Origin: JBFWRI01 sp050248995
Lineage (GTDB): Bacteria; Pseudomonadota; Alphaproteobacteria; JAIXQD01
DNA: 43,903 nucleotides
NCBI GenBank assembly: GCA_050248995.1
Contig: JBFWRI010000016.1
Span: 1 to 43,903 of the forward strand
Direction of reading: 5' to 3'
Part shown: positions 7,828 through 16,969 of the stretch, in pieces
How positions within the stretch are numbered: the stretch's first letter is position 1
Layout of the letters: each line of letters starts with the position of its first letter
Notes under the pieces: generated by a model
Seen by the model: only the letters and a program-made list of their open reading frames with translations
What the model was told of the DNA's origin: nothing
The model's database searches: none
Position numbers and translations under genes: made by a program

Positions 7828-8523
7828 TTAAGGGGCGGGCGCGGCGATTGGCGCGCGCGATTCAAATTCAATACCCAGTGCCCGCGCTGTTACGGCGGCC
7901 CAGCGATCGCGGTCTTGCGGCAGCGCGGCCATGATGCCGTCACCCGGCGCACCCACCAGCCACATGCCGGGTGTGCGGCGCGTAACCTGCAGGCCGGGAC
8001 TGGCGGCATCGGGAAAACTTTGTTCTGTACCAAGATCGACATCGGATGTGCCGCGGCATTGCAGCAGCGGATTGCTGTCGAAGTTAACGACCAGTTCACC
8101 GCCGCGCAGCTGGGCCGTGCGTGCCTGCAAGTCGCGCCCGAAGCCGATGATGACGATAGTGTTGCCGTTGCCGTTCTGCAGGCGGGCGCTGCGCGCGGCA
8201 CGCGCACCTTCTGGGCCACAGGCGCCCATGCCGATGTTGACCAGGAAGCGGCGCAGGGATGGATAGGGATCATTCAACGGCTGGGCGTCAGCCGACGGCG
8301 GTTCAGGCGCGCGCGGGCAGGGCACGAACGGTTCTTCGAAAATCACGGGACCAGCGAAGTTTTCGGGAATGGCGGTATGGTTGTAGCCACAACCGCGGAC
8401 GGGATCGACGCCCACGGTGACCGGCGGAATGGACATATCAGGGCCATCGGGTGCCTGCTGCGCGAATGCAGCCGTATTTGAAACCGACAGGGCGGCAACA
8501 CCAACAAGAAAACGCTTCAACAT
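7828..8523 (-). CDS. Hypothetical exported protein
   Basis: 231 residues with a Sec signal peptide (MLKRFLVGVAALSVSNTAAFAQ; cleavage likely after AFA). The mature part is Pro-rich at first, then has short beta segments with Cys in GCGYNH, PCPRAP, GACGPEG and LQCRG, so disulfides are possible in the periplasm. No family is recognised. It ends 54 bp before the WCT-motif gene on the same strand. The 122 bp upstream are AT-rich and may hold its promoter. Confidence 0.7.
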   Translation of the reverse strand: MLKRFLVGVAALSVSNTAAFAQQAPDGPDMSIPPVTVGVDPVRGCGYNHTAIPENFAGPVIFEEPFVPCPRAPEPPSADAQPLNDPYPSLRRFLVNIGMGACGPEGARAARSARLQNGNGNTIVIIGFGRDLQARTAQLRGGELVVNFDSNPLLQCRGTSDVDLGTEQSFPDAASPGLQVTRRTPGMWLVGAPGDGIMAALPQDRDRWAAVTARALGIEFESRAPIAAPAP

Positions 8524-8645
8524 ACCAACCCCAGCAAAGCGGGAAATTGTTTTTGTATTTATATGAACAGAAGCCTATGCCCATGTGCTGTGCATCTCAA
8601 CCCAGAAAATCACGATAGAATGTTGCGCGGTTAACGTTTGTGCAT

Positions 8646-9356
8646 TCAGGCTGTGGGCAGTGCATTCGACGGAATGAACGAAAACACTGGTTTTGCGGGC
8701 GCGGCGCGGCCCGTGGGCGCGTAAAGCTGCTTGGCGGCGCTCATCACCAACAGGCCGCCAAAGGTAGGCAGCAGCGCCCGACCCACGCGCTCGCACAGGC
8801 TCGCCGCTTTCAGCAACACACCGCTTTTGAATGGCGGCACGAACACAGCGCGCTCCCACCGCTCGGCGACGAACTGCGTGCTGCGCAGCGCATGGCGCAG
8901 CTGTGTGGCAGTGAATGGTTGCCCGCGGCCGAACGGGGTCGACTCGGCGCGTGCCCACAGGCCGCGGCGATTGGGCACCACCATCACCAGCCGGCCCTGA
9001 CCTTTCAGTACGCGCCAGCATTCGCGCAGCACCGCGTGCGGATCGGCGCAGGCTTCCAGCGCATGCATCAGGATGACGGTGTCGCACGACTGCTCGGGCA
9101 GCGGCCATGTCGCTTCCTCGACCAATGCGGCACGGTTCCCGGCCGCATCAGGCCAGCTGCTAATCCCTTGCGTGGCGGGCATCAGCACGGCCACGGGCAG
9201 CGTGCTGAATACGGATGGCGGGGCATAGCCATAAAGCACGGCGGTGCCGCTAGCGCTCGGCATGTGGCGCTGCAGCACAGGGGCCAGCATCGCGGCGGCT
9301 GTCTGGCCGCGCGGGCTTTGGTAGAATTCGCGTAATTCAATGATATCGGTGAACAT
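8646..9356 (-). CDS. Class I SAM-dependent methyltransferase
   Basis: 236 residues resembling the small methyltransferases commonly found beside gloB in alphaproteobacteria (context from general knowledge; gloB is not seen here). The central motif CDTVILMHALEACADP, then LRECWRVLKGQGRLVMVVPN, is the standard type 11 arrangement of strand 4, post-motif II and strand 5. The N-terminal motif I is degenerate (VLYGYAPPS instead of E/DxGxGxG), so SAM binding is less certain than usual. A C-terminal helical region follows. The substrate is unknown. It is divergent from the gene at 9432. Confidence 0.72.
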   Translation of the reverse strand: MFTDIIELREFYQSPRGQTAAAMLAPVLQRHMPSASGTAVLYGYAPPSVFSTLPVAVLMPATQGISSWPDAAGNRAALVEEATWPLPEQSCDTVILMHALEACADPHAVLRECWRVLKGQGRLVMVVPNRRGLWARAESTPFGRGQPFTATQLRHALRSTQFVAERWERAVFVPPFKSGVLLKAASLCERVGRALLPTFGGLLVMSAAKQLYAPTGRAAPAKPVFSFIPSNALPTA

Positions 9357-9431
9357 TTTTGCGGGATTGGTTTCGGGTGACGGGTGTTAGATTAACGCAT
9401 TGCCTTTATCAAAACAACGCTGAATACTTTT

Positions 9432-10535
9432 ATGAATATGCCTGTTTCCGACCGCACACACCTGACAGCGCCCATCCTGCTGACCGAAGACGAGGGCGGC
9501 CGCACGAAAACAACGGTGCATTATGTGGGCATCGACCTGGATGTTTTCGACCAGCTGCAGGGCAATATTCCGTCCGGACTGTGCCATCTGATGAAACTGG
9601 AGCGTCTTGGCAATACGCCGGCGACGTTCATGGTCGGCTTGGCAAAAATCCGCAGCCCGCGCCAGTTCAACGTCATCATGAAGCTGATCGAAGACATGAC
9701 GGCGCTGCGCGGCACAGCGCCACTGATCGTGCGCCAGCGGCCCGACAACATGCCGCTGACCTACGAGTATTACAACCCGCCACTGGATGGTGTGGCGGTG
9801 CGCGCGCTGTGGTGCGACGGCTTCAAGCCCAAACTGAATTGCGACATCAACCGGATGGACTTTGATGTTAACCTGCAGATAAAGGCGGTCGGCAAGATGC
9901 TGCCGACCGAGCGCGATGAAGGTTTTGTGATGCAGCGCCACACGCACCCGCGCAATTATGATCAACTGACCATTGCGGCTACGGGCGGCGACACACACAA
10001 GCACACGCTGCTGCTGGATCCGGTGACACATTACCAGCTGGTGCAGCACCGTATCGGCGGCGCGCGCGCGAAATTCCGGCTGCAGGTTGATGCTGATCAT
10101 GCACCGACGCTGGTCTGGTCTTTCACCGCACACCTTGATATGGAAGCGTCGGTTGACCCGGAAACGCTGAAGCGCGAAAGCGGCATGCACTTCGCCGCCG
10201 CCGGCCTGCCGGCTGAAAAACTATTCCCCAGCAATCTTATTCTTATGTTGCAGCGTGAACTGAATCCAACCACATGGCAGCGCCGCATCAAGCAGGATGC
10301 CATGGCCGCGCTGACGGACGTGGAAAAGCGGCAGATGCAGCAGGGCGAGGCACCGGCCGCCGCCGCGCCCATGCAGGGATTTGAAACCCACGTCGATGCG
10401 CTGGGCGTGCGGCATGTGGGCAGCAGGGATGGTCTTGGCGGCGTGGCGTATCCTGATTTCGCCCGCATGAATGAAGAGCGTAAGCGCCGTGCGGCCGAAG
10501 CGGCCGCAGCACAGGCCAAACCAAAGCCCGAATAA
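9432..10535 (+). CDS. Hypothetical protein, 367 aa
   Basis: The family is not recognised. No signal peptide or membrane segment is seen. The first 300 residues look alpha/beta with many short strands (THYQLVQHRIGGARAKFRLQ). The last 70 are low complexity, Ala/Gln/Lys-rich, with a charged helix RMNEERKRRAAEAAAAQ at the C-terminus. Codon use is like its neighbours. It starts at ATG 9432 with an alternative ATG two codons on, divergent from the methyltransferase, and stops directly against the transketolase stop (convergent, 10535/10536). Confidence 0.75.
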   Translation: MNMPVSDRTHLTAPILLTEDEGGRTKTTVHYVGIDLDVFDQLQGNIPSGLCHLMKLERLGNTPATFMVGLAKIRSPRQFNVIMKLIEDMTALRGTAPLIVRQRPDNMPLTYEYYNPPLDGVAVRALWCDGFKPKLNCDINRMDFDVNLQIKAVGKMLPTERDEGFVMQRHTHPRNYDQLTIAATGGDTHKHTLLLDPVTHYQLVQHRIGGARAKFRLQVDADHAPTLVWSFTAHLDMEASVDPETLKRESGMHFAAAGLPAEKLFPSNLILMLQRELNPTTWQRRIKQDAMAALTDVEKRQMQQGEAPAAAAPMQGFETHVDALGVRHVGSRDGLGGVAYPDFARMNEERKRRAAEAAAAQAKPKPE

Positions 10536-12455
10536 TTACATTTTTTTCAGGATGGCGTCGGCAATCGCGTTGGCGGTCAGGCCGTAATGGCGGAATGCAT
10601 CGGCAAAAGGCGCGCTGGTGCCGAACGTATCGACGCCGAAGAACATGCCGCTGTCGCCCAGCAGCCGGTCCCAGCCCAGCTTCACGCCCGCTTCGATGAC
10701 GACCGGCATCGCATGCGGCGGCAATACGCGGTCGATGTAGTCGGGCGACTGGCGCAGGAACATCTCGACGCACGGCAGCGAGATGACGTTAGCCGGGTGG
10801 CCGGCCTTGAACAGTTTTTCGGCGACCTGCACGGCAAGGCCGACTTCGCTGCCGGTGGCGATCAGGTTGATCAGCGCGCCCGCTTCCTCGCGCAGCATAT
10901 AGCCGCCCTTGTGCACACCGTGGGCGACGTCGTTGCCGTGATCGGTGGGGTGTTTAAGGAACGGCACGTTCTGCCGCGTCAGGCACAGCGCCGTCGGGCC
11001 GGGTGATGTCAGCGCGACTTCCCATGCTTCGGCGGTTTCCAGCGCATCAGCCGGACGGATGACGCGCAGGTTGGGGATGGCACGCAGGGCGGCCATCTGC
11101 TCGACCGGCTGGTGCGTCGGACCGTCATGGCCGACGCCGATGCTGTCGTGGCTGAAGACGAAGACAACATGCATATTCATGAACGCGGCCAGGCGGACAG
11201 CGGGGCGCATGTAATCGCTGAACACCATGAACGTGCCGCCGTAAGGAATAATGCCGCCGCTGAGGGCGAGGCCGTTCAGGATGGCGCCCATCGCGTGTTC
11301 GCGCACGCCGTAATAGATGAACTGGCCGGCATAATCGCCGGGGGCAATGGCCTTCATGCCGGCGGGGCGCGTATGCGTGTTGCCCGCAAGGTCAGCACTG
11401 CCGCCAATCAGGTTGGGCTGGTGTGGTACAACGGCGGCCAGCGCCTGTCCGCTGCTGACGCGCGTGGCCTGTTCGGGTTTTTCCAACAGGAACTTGCGTT
11501 TCAGGTCATCGAGCGTCTTGCGGGCGGCAGGCGTCAATGCGGTGTCGGGCAGTTTGAACGTATCTTTGGCGCGTTTGGCCTTGCCGCGTTCGGCGCAGGC
11601 TTCCCAGGCTTTCTTGATATCGGCGGGAACGGTGAACGGCGCATGCGGCCAGCCCAGTGCGGCGCGCGTGCCGGCGATTTCCTCGGTGCCCAGCGGCTCG
11701 CCATGTACCTTGCTGGTGCCGGCACGTTTCGGCGCACCGAAACCGATGACCGTTTTGCAAAGAATCATGACCGGCTGCGCCTGCTGGTGCGCCCATACCA
11801 GTGCATCCTTGATGGCGGCTGTATCATGGCCATCGATGCGGCGCGTGGCCCAGCCATAGGCTTTGTAGCGCATCTCGACATCCTCGGTCATGCTGAGGTC
11901 GGTTGATCCATCGATGCTGATTTTGTTGTCATCATACATCACGATCAGCTTGTGCAGCTTCAGGTGTCCGGCCAGCGCCGCCGCTTCGTGGGTGATGCCT
12001 TCCATCATGTCGCCATCGCTGGCGATGACATAGGTGTGGTGATCGGCTTTCAGAATGCGTTCAGCCAGTGCCATGCCGACAGCATTACCGAAACCCTGGC
12101 CTAGCGGGCCGGTAGCGGTTTCAACCATCATGCCAAGGTTATGTTCCGGGTGACCCGGCGTTTTACTGCCCAGCTGGCGGAAGTGTTGCAGTTGTTCGAT
12201 GGTAGCGTCTTCATATCCAAGCAGGTGGGCGATGCTGTAAAGCAGCATGGCGCCATGCCCGGCTGACAGCACAAAACGGTCGCGGTTCGGCCAGTCGGGC
12301 TGCGCGGGATCGATGTGCATGAAGTCGCGGAACAGCACGGCAGCAACGTCGGCCATGCCCATCGGCAGGCCTGGGTGGCCGCTGTTGGCTTTTTCGACCG
12401 CGTCGATGGTCAGGAAGCGGATCGCGTTCGCCATATCACGATAGGAAACCGTCAT
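10536..12455 (-). CDS. tkt: Transketolase
   Basis: A thiamine-diphosphate enzyme that moves two-carbon units between ketoses and aldoses in the pentose phosphate pathway. The 639 residues are near the family norm. Signatures are NSGHPGLPMG with H27, SAGHG (H67), GHPEHN (H101), the ThDP/metal motif GDMMEG at 148-153 with N177 in DDNKIS, and the GVREHAMG segment containing the Glu that activates thiamine. A C-terminal domain of the usual type follows. Its start ATG overlaps the stop of the O-antigen-ligase-like gene by 4 bp (ATGA), so the two are translationally coupled, an unusual pairing of carbon metabolism and surface polysaccharide. Confidence 0.97.
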   Translation of the reverse strand: MTVSYRDMANAIRFLTIDAVEKANSGHPGLPMGMADVAAVLFRDFMHIDPAQPDWPNRDRFVLSAGHGAMLLYSIAHLLGYEDATIEQLQHFRQLGSKTPGHPEHNLGMMVETATGPLGQGFGNAVGMALAERILKADHHTYVIASDGDMMEGITHEAAALAGHLKLHKLIVMYDDNKISIDGSTDLSMTEDVEMRYKAYGWATRRIDGHDTAAIKDALVWAHQQAQPVMILCKTVIGFGAPKRAGTSKVHGEPLGTEEIAGTRAALGWPHAPFTVPADIKKAWEACAERGKAKRAKDTFKLPDTALTPAARKTLDDLKRKFLLEKPEQATRVSSGQALAAVVPHQPNLIGGSADLAGNTHTRPAGMKAIAPGDYAGQFIYYGVREHAMGAILNGLALSGGIIPYGGTFMVFSDYMRPAVRLAAFMNMHVVFVFSHDSIGVGHDGPTHQPVEQMAALRAIPNLRVIRPADALETAEAWEVALTSPGPTALCLTRQNVPFLKHPTDHGNDVAHGVHKGGYMLREEAGALINLIATGSEVGLAVQVAEKLFKAGHPANVISLPCVEMFLRQSPDYIDRVLPPHAMPVVIEAGVKLGWDRLLGDSGMFFGVDTFGTSAPFADAFRHYGLTANAIADAILKKM

Positions 12456-13654
12456 GTGCGTTCCTTGGCGGCGTGCACCATCATCAGGATGGCAAGGGCG
12501 TGACCGCTAAGCCACCACGCCTGCCATGCGCCATAGGCAATGCCCAACGTGATGACGGCTGTGGTGATATAGGCCCACACGAACGGCTGCAGCGGGAAGA
12601 TCACGCTGCGCGCGCGGACCCACATCATGTAGCCAAGGCAGGCCAGCAACAGCGCGCCGGGAATACCCAGTTCCAGCCAGACCTGCAGGAACACATTGTG
12701 TGGGTGCTGCGGCAGCGGGTCGTTGGACGGGTTTTTAATGTCGTTATTGTTCTTATTGATGTCGTCGATCACGCGGCTGCCGTCGATGCCGATGCCGAAC
12801 GGCAGGTTGGCTGCCACCTGCTTCGCGGTGTAATCCCAGATATACAGGCGTTCAATGCCAGATGCGTTCAACTTCGCCTGCACGGCTTGCGGCATATTCA
12901 GTGCATAAATACCGCCCAGCAGGCCGATGAAAAGCGCCAGCGGCAGCAGGATGAACCCGACAGCCTGCCCGATGCGAACCTTGATCAGGCTGGCGACCAG
13001 CACGAACAGCCCACCCATGATGGCCAGCATGGCTGTGTGGCTGGTGAAGAACAGCGCACACGCCGTCACGCTGAGGATGAACAGCAGGCTGACGCGCTTC
13101 TTGTCGTGTTTCCACAGCCACAGGCCGATGGGCCACATGAACAGCGCGAACAGGTTGTCGCTGCGCTTCGGGATGTTGCTTTCAAGGATGCTGCTGGTCA
13201 GCGCTGTTTCGCCAAACCAGCGCTGCACCGGAAAATCGTACGCATTGTTGATGGTGAACAGTGCCAGCACGATCGGGAAACCCAGCATGATACCGTGCAG
13301 CACTTCGTTCAGGATCGCCGGGTTCACATAGCGCACGGCAACGGCAGTAATGCCGGCACAGCCGGCGACGAAGTAAAGATTAAAAGTCATCTTCAGTGCG
13401 GTCGGGCTGTCGCTCCAGAACATGCTGAGGCCGGCATAGGCAAGAAAGGCACCCAGCACGACAATGACGTTATGCGACAGCAGCGGCTTTGCGGGTTTGG
13501 TGTCGGCAGGCCACAGGCGGGCGAACACGATGGTCAGCAGTGCGGTCAGGCCTAAGGCGATCGGCATGCCGCGCGGGGCAAAGGCGACCAGCAGTGGCGC
13601 CAGCGGCGCGGCACAGCGCGCAAACAACAGGATATAATGCAACGGGATGGTCAT
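12452..13654 (-). CDS. O-antigen ligase / polymerase-like membrane protein
   Basis: A 400-residue polytopic membrane protein with about 10-12 hydrophobic helices. A large loop near the C-terminal third carries the family hallmark H-P-H-N-x-F-L-Q-x-W-L-E-L-G (N at residue 320), preceded by FGIGIDGSR. WaaL/Wzy-type proteins of this superfamily attach or polymerise surface glycans at the periplasmic face of the inner membrane. The frame is open up to 13852, but MTIPLHYILLFARC at 13654 is the sensible start because the N-terminal extension is basic and non-membranous. The stop overlaps tkt by 4 bp. Ligase versus polymerase cannot be distinguished here. Confidence 0.82.
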   Translation of the reverse strand: MTIPLHYILLFARCAAPLAPLLVAFAPRGMPIALGLTALLTIVFARLWPADTKPAKPLLSHNVIVVLGAFLAYAGLSMFWSDSPTALKMTFNLYFVAGCAGITAVAVRYVNPAILNEVLHGIMLGFPIVLALFTINNAYDFPVQRWFGETALTSSILESNIPKRSDNLFALFMWPIGLWLWKHDKKRVSLLFILSVTACALFFTSHTAMLAIMGGLFVLVASLIKVRIGQAVGFILLPLALFIGLLGGIYALNMPQAVQAKLNASGIERLYIWDYTAKQVAANLPFGIGIDGSRVIDDINKNNNDIKNPSNDPLPQHPHNVFLQVWLELGIPGALLLACLGYMMWVRARSVIFPLQPFVWAYITTAVITLGIAYGAWQAWWLSGHALAILMMVHAAKERT

Positions 13655-13773
13655 AACGGCACCCGCAAGGATAGCGGGCTGGGCCTGTTTGTCTATGGTA
13701 TCAGGATGGCATAAACGCTTGTGGGGGCCGCCGCCGCGTGGCAGGGTTATGGCCGACAGGACAGGGGAAAGTG

Positions 13774-14220
13774 ATGTCGGATCGCCGGCCCGACCCATGG
13801 ACGGATATTCATCACAGCTATATCGAGCGCGGTGTGGCCATGGCCAGCGCATCCTGTTTTACAATCCTGATCGACGGCTTTGTGCTGGGCGCCGCGGTGA
13901 CGGCGCTGGCCTTCCACCTTGTGCTGCGCGGCATGCAGGACCCGCATATCGCGTTCATGCGCCTAGGTGGTCCGTCGCGCGATGATGATAAAAAGAAGCA
14001 GTTGCCCAAGGAAGCGATGGTAGCCATGGCGGCATTGGCTGGTGCGGCATATGGTTATATGTCAACGCCCGGCATGCCGTTCGGCGGTATGCAGGAGCAG
14101 ATTGAAACCCCGGCTGCGGCAGGATGCATGGAAGCCGACGGGTTTTTCTATAACTATCCGATCAACCCGCGTCCGTGCGGCACGGAACGCGGCGAAACGT
14201 CACTGCCGTTCGTGCGCTGA
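13774..14220 (+). CDS. Small two-helix membrane protein
   Basis: 148 residues from ATG 13774 (MSDRRPDPW), preceded by GGGGAAAG; an upstream in-frame start at 13738 is less likely. Hydrophobic segments lie at about 24-52 and 79-98, joined by a charged loop (RDDDKKKQLPKEA). The C-terminal part has two Cys (GCMEADG and RPCGTE) with several Pro and Tyr, suggesting an exported disulfide-bearing tail. No family is recognised. It is divergent from the O-antigen-ligase-like gene and convergent with 14224-14604. Confidence 0.68.
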   Translation: MSDRRPDPWTDIHHSYIERGVAMASASCFTILIDGFVLGAAVTALAFHLVLRGMQDPHIAFMRLGGPSRDDDKKKQLPKEAMVAMAALAGAAYGYMSTPGMPFGGMQEQIETPAAAGCMEADGFFYNYPINPRPCGTERGETSLPFVR

Positions 14221-14223
14221 AAA

Positions 14224-14604
14224 TTATTCCGGCTGGCAGGCAGCAGCGGCACCGCCAACGCGGCGGCCGGTGCGTTCTGTTAGGGGGCGGCCGCTTTCAA
14301 CCTGGTCACGCGTAAAGGCGTAACGGCAGCCGCTGTCGGCGAAGTCGCGCACAACAAAATCACCGCTGATGCGTTCGCTGTCATATGAAATGGCGCCACC
14401 ATCAGGCGCAGCCATTGCCATGGCGTTAAATGTGGCAAGCTCGGCTTCGCGGCGCGCGGTTGTTGGCGCGCCAAAAACACCGGCAGCCACAACAAGAGCG
14501 AGCGCGCCGGCTATCCAGCGGACGTTGAACCAGAGCTGGCGACGGTCATCTTCAGCAATCTCGCGGTGCATTTCAGCCCATTCGGCTTCGCTAACTGATG
14601 TCAT
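14224..14604 (-). CDS. Small single-pass membrane protein
   Basis: 126 residues with a clear AAGGAA before the ATG at 14604. A charged cytoplasmic N-terminus with many Glu (EAEWAEMHREIAEDD) is followed by one transmembrane helix at about 29-47 (WIAGALALVVAAGVFGA), then an outside domain with two Cys (SGCRYAF and AAACQPE). No known family. It lies 38 bp downstream of ruvX on the same strand and may be co-transcribed. Confidence 0.65.
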   Translation of the reverse strand: MTSVSEAEWAEMHREIAEDDRRQLWFNVRWIAGALALVVAAGVFGAPTTARREAELATFNAMAMAAPDGGAISYDSERISGDFVVRDFADSGCRYAFTRDQVESGRPLTERTGRRVGGAAAACQPE

Positions 14605-14642
14605 GGGGGGTTCCTTATATTCTTATTGATATGGACGGGATA

Positions 14643-15122
14643 CTAGTAAGTGTTCGCCAGCAAATCAAGCGTTCCCTGCAGCATGTAGGAAGCGGCAAGC
14701 TTATCAACGAGTTCGTCGCGGCGGGCGCGGGAAAGGTCGCCTTCGATCATCATCCGTTCAACAGCGGCGGTAGAGAAACGCTCGTCAAAAAAGCCGATCG
14801 GCGTATCGGCAAAGCCGGGCACGGTTTGCAGGTTTTCGGCGAACTGGCGGCTGGCCTGCACGCGCGGGGTGGTGCTGCCGTCCATCGCCAACGGCAGGCC
14901 GATGACAAGACCGCAGACTTTTTCTTTCGCCACAATCGCGGCCAGCCGCGCGGCATCGGGGGTGAACTTCGTCAGCTCCAGCGTGTCATACGGCGAGGCG
15001 ATCCGGCGGCCTTCGTCCGACAGCGCAAGGCCCAGCGTTTTGGTGCCAAGGTCGCCGCCCAGCAAGCGGCCTGACGGCGGCAAAGCCGCAGCAAATTCGT
15101 AAATATCGTGAAAGATCGGCAT
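14643..15122 (-). CDS. ruvX: RuvX/YqgF, putative pre-16S rRNA nuclease or Holliday junction resolvase
   Basis: An RNase H-fold protein of 159 residues. The first acidic residue is D24 in GGDLGTKTLGLALSD. GLPLAMDGS follows at 75-83, DERFSTAAVE at 113-122 (D113, E114) and the terminal D-K-L-A-A-x-x-x-L-Q motif at 140-149. In E. coli this family acts in 16S rRNA 5' maturation; a recombination role is also proposed. Length is typical. It is divergent from gatC with only 50 bp between the starts. Confidence 0.93.
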   Translation of the reverse strand: MPIFHDIYEFAAALPPSGRLLGGDLGTKTLGLALSDEGRRIASPYDTLELTKFTPDAARLAAIVAKEKVCGLVIGLPLAMDGSTTPRVQASRQFAENLQTVPGFADTPIGFFDERFSTAAVERMMIEGDLSRARRDELVDKLAASYMLQGTLDLLANTY

Positions 15123-15172
15123 GTTGCGGCAGATTAGGCGCTATGTTAGGGTGCGGTCAATCAAGAGGTTTC

Positions 15173-15460
15173 ATGACGATTACCAAGGAAAACGTGATCA
15201 AAGTTGCCCGTCTGGCGCGCATCAAAGTGCCCGAGAACGAGCTGGACGGCCTGTGCGGTGAGCTGGACAAGATCATGACGTGGATCGAGCAGCTGAACGA
15301 AGTGAATACCGACGGCGTGGAGCCGCTGGCCAGCGTTGTGCAGACCAGCCTGTACCTGCGTGATGACGTTGTTTCCGATGGCAACCAGCAGGAAAAAGTT
15401 CTGAAGAACGCGCCTGAACAGGCGGCTGGTTTCTTTGTCGTGCCGAAGGTGGTTGAGTAA
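15173..15460 (+). CDS. gatC: Asp-tRNA(Asn)/Glu-tRNA(Gln) amidotransferase subunit C
   Basis: GatC is the small subunit that clasps GatA and GatB. The 95-residue form starts at ATG 15173 with AGAGG upstream; a frame opening at 15143 adds 10 unlikely residues. The family pattern is complete: VARLARIKVPENEL, LCGELDKIMTWIEQLNEV, VEPLASV and the final GFFVVPKVVE. Its stop shares one base with the gatA start (TAATG), so translation is coupled. gatB is not in this operon but 6.5 kb downstream. Confidence 0.96.
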   Translation: MTITKENVIKVARLARIKVPENELDGLCGELDKIMTWIEQLNEVNTDGVEPLASVVQTSLYLRDDVVSDGNQQEKVLKNAPEQAAGFFVVPKVVE

Positions 15461-16944
15461 TGGCCGCGCTGAACGACCTGACAATCGCCGCCGCACTGGA
15501 CGGGCTGAAGAAAAAAGAATTCACGGCCACCGAGCTGACGAAGGCGCATGTGACGGCGATGGAAAAGTGCCGCCCGCTGAATGTGTTTATCACCGAAACG
15601 CCGGAACGCGCGCTGGCCGATGCTGCCGAAAGCGACAAGCGCTATGCGGCAGGTAATACAAAGCTGCTGGATGGTATTCCGGTTGGCGTGAAAGATAATT
15701 TCTGTGTGACCAACGTGCGCACCACGGCGGGCAGCCAGATTCTGCATAACTTCGTGCCGCCTTATGAAAGTACGGTATCGGGCAAGTTGTGGAATGCCGG
15801 CGCTGTCTGCATGGGCAAGATGAACATGGACGAATTCGCCATGGGGTCATCGAACACCACCAGCTGGTTCGGCCCGGTCATCAATCCGTGGTCGGGGCCC
15901 GATCCCGCAAATGCCAATCGCAAGCTTGTGCCCGGCGGCACATCGGGCGGCAGCACAGCCGGTACGGCTGCGCGCTGCGTGATGGGCGCGACCGGCAGCG
16001 AAACCGGCGGCAGTATCCGCCAGCCAGCGCACCTGTGCGGCGTTGTGGGACTGAAGCCGACGTATGGCCGCTGCTCGCGCTTTGGCGTTGTGGCTTACGG
16101 TTCGTCGTTGGACTGCCCGTCGCTGACAACGCGTTCTGTCACCGACATCGCGCTGATGCTTGAAGCCACGGCAGGCTGGGACCCGAACGATAGCACCAGC
16201 ATCAATGTGCCAGTGCCCGACTATCGCGCCGCGCTGACCGGCAACATCAAGGGCCTGAAAGTTGGTATTCCCAAGGAATACTATATCGACGGTATCCCGA
16301 AGCCGATCATCAACGCCTGGGACCGCCATATCGAGACGCTGAAGAAGCTGGGCGCCGAAATCGTCAGCATCAGCCTGCCGCACACCAAATATGCAGTGCC
16401 GACGTATTACATTATCGCCCCGGCCGAAGCGTCATCGAACCTCGCGCGCTATGACGGCGTGCGGTACGGCCTGCGCGTGCCGGGCAAGGACCTGACCGAG
16501 CAGTACGAAAACACCCGTGCGCAGGGTTTCGGCAAGGAAGTGCGCCGCCGCATCATTGTCGGCACGCACGTACTGTCGGCCGGGTATTACGACGCGTATT
16601 ACCTGAAAGCACAGCGCGTGCGCCGCAAGATTTATGAAGACTTCGTGGAAGCATATAAAAAGTGCGATGTGATTTTCGCGCCCAGCGCGCCGTCGCTGTC
16701 GTTCGCTATCGGCGAGAAGACCGACGACCCGATCCAGATGTATCTGGAAGACGTGTTCACGATCCCGACATCGCTGGCCGGCCTGCCGGGCATAAACATC
16801 CCGTGCGAACTGAGCGAAGCCGAGAAACTGCCTGTCGGCCTGCAGTTTATGGGCCGCCATTTCGAGGAATCGACGATTTTAAACGCGGCGTTTGCATTAG
16901 AACAGGCGCTGAACCTTAATCCTGTACCGCCATTTAAAGCCTAG
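15460..16944 (+). CDS. gatA: Asp-tRNA(Asn)/Glu-tRNA(Gln) amidotransferase subunit A
   Basis: GatA hydrolyses glutamine and sends ammonia to GatB for the transamidation of mischarged tRNA. It has 494 residues of the amidase-signature family. The catalytic Lys is K78 (GVKDN). The Gly/Ser-rich loop GGTSGGSTAG spans 159-168, and the nucleophile S185 lies in ETGGSIRQPA. By spacing, the usual cis-Ser, 24 residues before the nucleophile, is Thr161 here, and the usual GSDTGGS is GSETGGS. The rest (GLKPTYGRCSRFG, MYLEDVFTIP, GLPGINIPC) is standard. It overlaps gatC by one base. The gene is intact. Confidence 0.96.
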   Translation: MAALNDLTIAAALDGLKKKEFTATELTKAHVTAMEKCRPLNVFITETPERALADAAESDKRYAAGNTKLLDGIPVGVKDNFCVTNVRTTAGSQILHNFVPPYESTVSGKLWNAGAVCMGKMNMDEFAMGSSNTTSWFGPVINPWSGPDPANANRKLVPGGTSGGSTAGTAARCVMGATGSETGGSIRQPAHLCGVVGLKPTYGRCSRFGVVAYGSSLDCPSLTTRSVTDIALMLEATAGWDPNDSTSINVPVPDYRAALTGNIKGLKVGIPKEYYIDGIPKPIINAWDRHIETLKKLGAEIVSISLPHTKYAVPTYYIIAPAEASSNLARYDGVRYGLRVPGKDLTEQYENTRAQGFGKEVRRRIIVGTHVLSAGYYDAYYLKAQRVRRKIYEDFVEAYKKCDVIFAPSAPSLSFAIGEKTDDPIQMYLEDVFTIPTSLAGLPGINIPCELSEAEKLPVGLQFMGRHFEESTILNAAFALEQALNLNPVPPFKA

Positions 16945-16969
16945 GTTATTTTTATATAAGGAGACTGTG

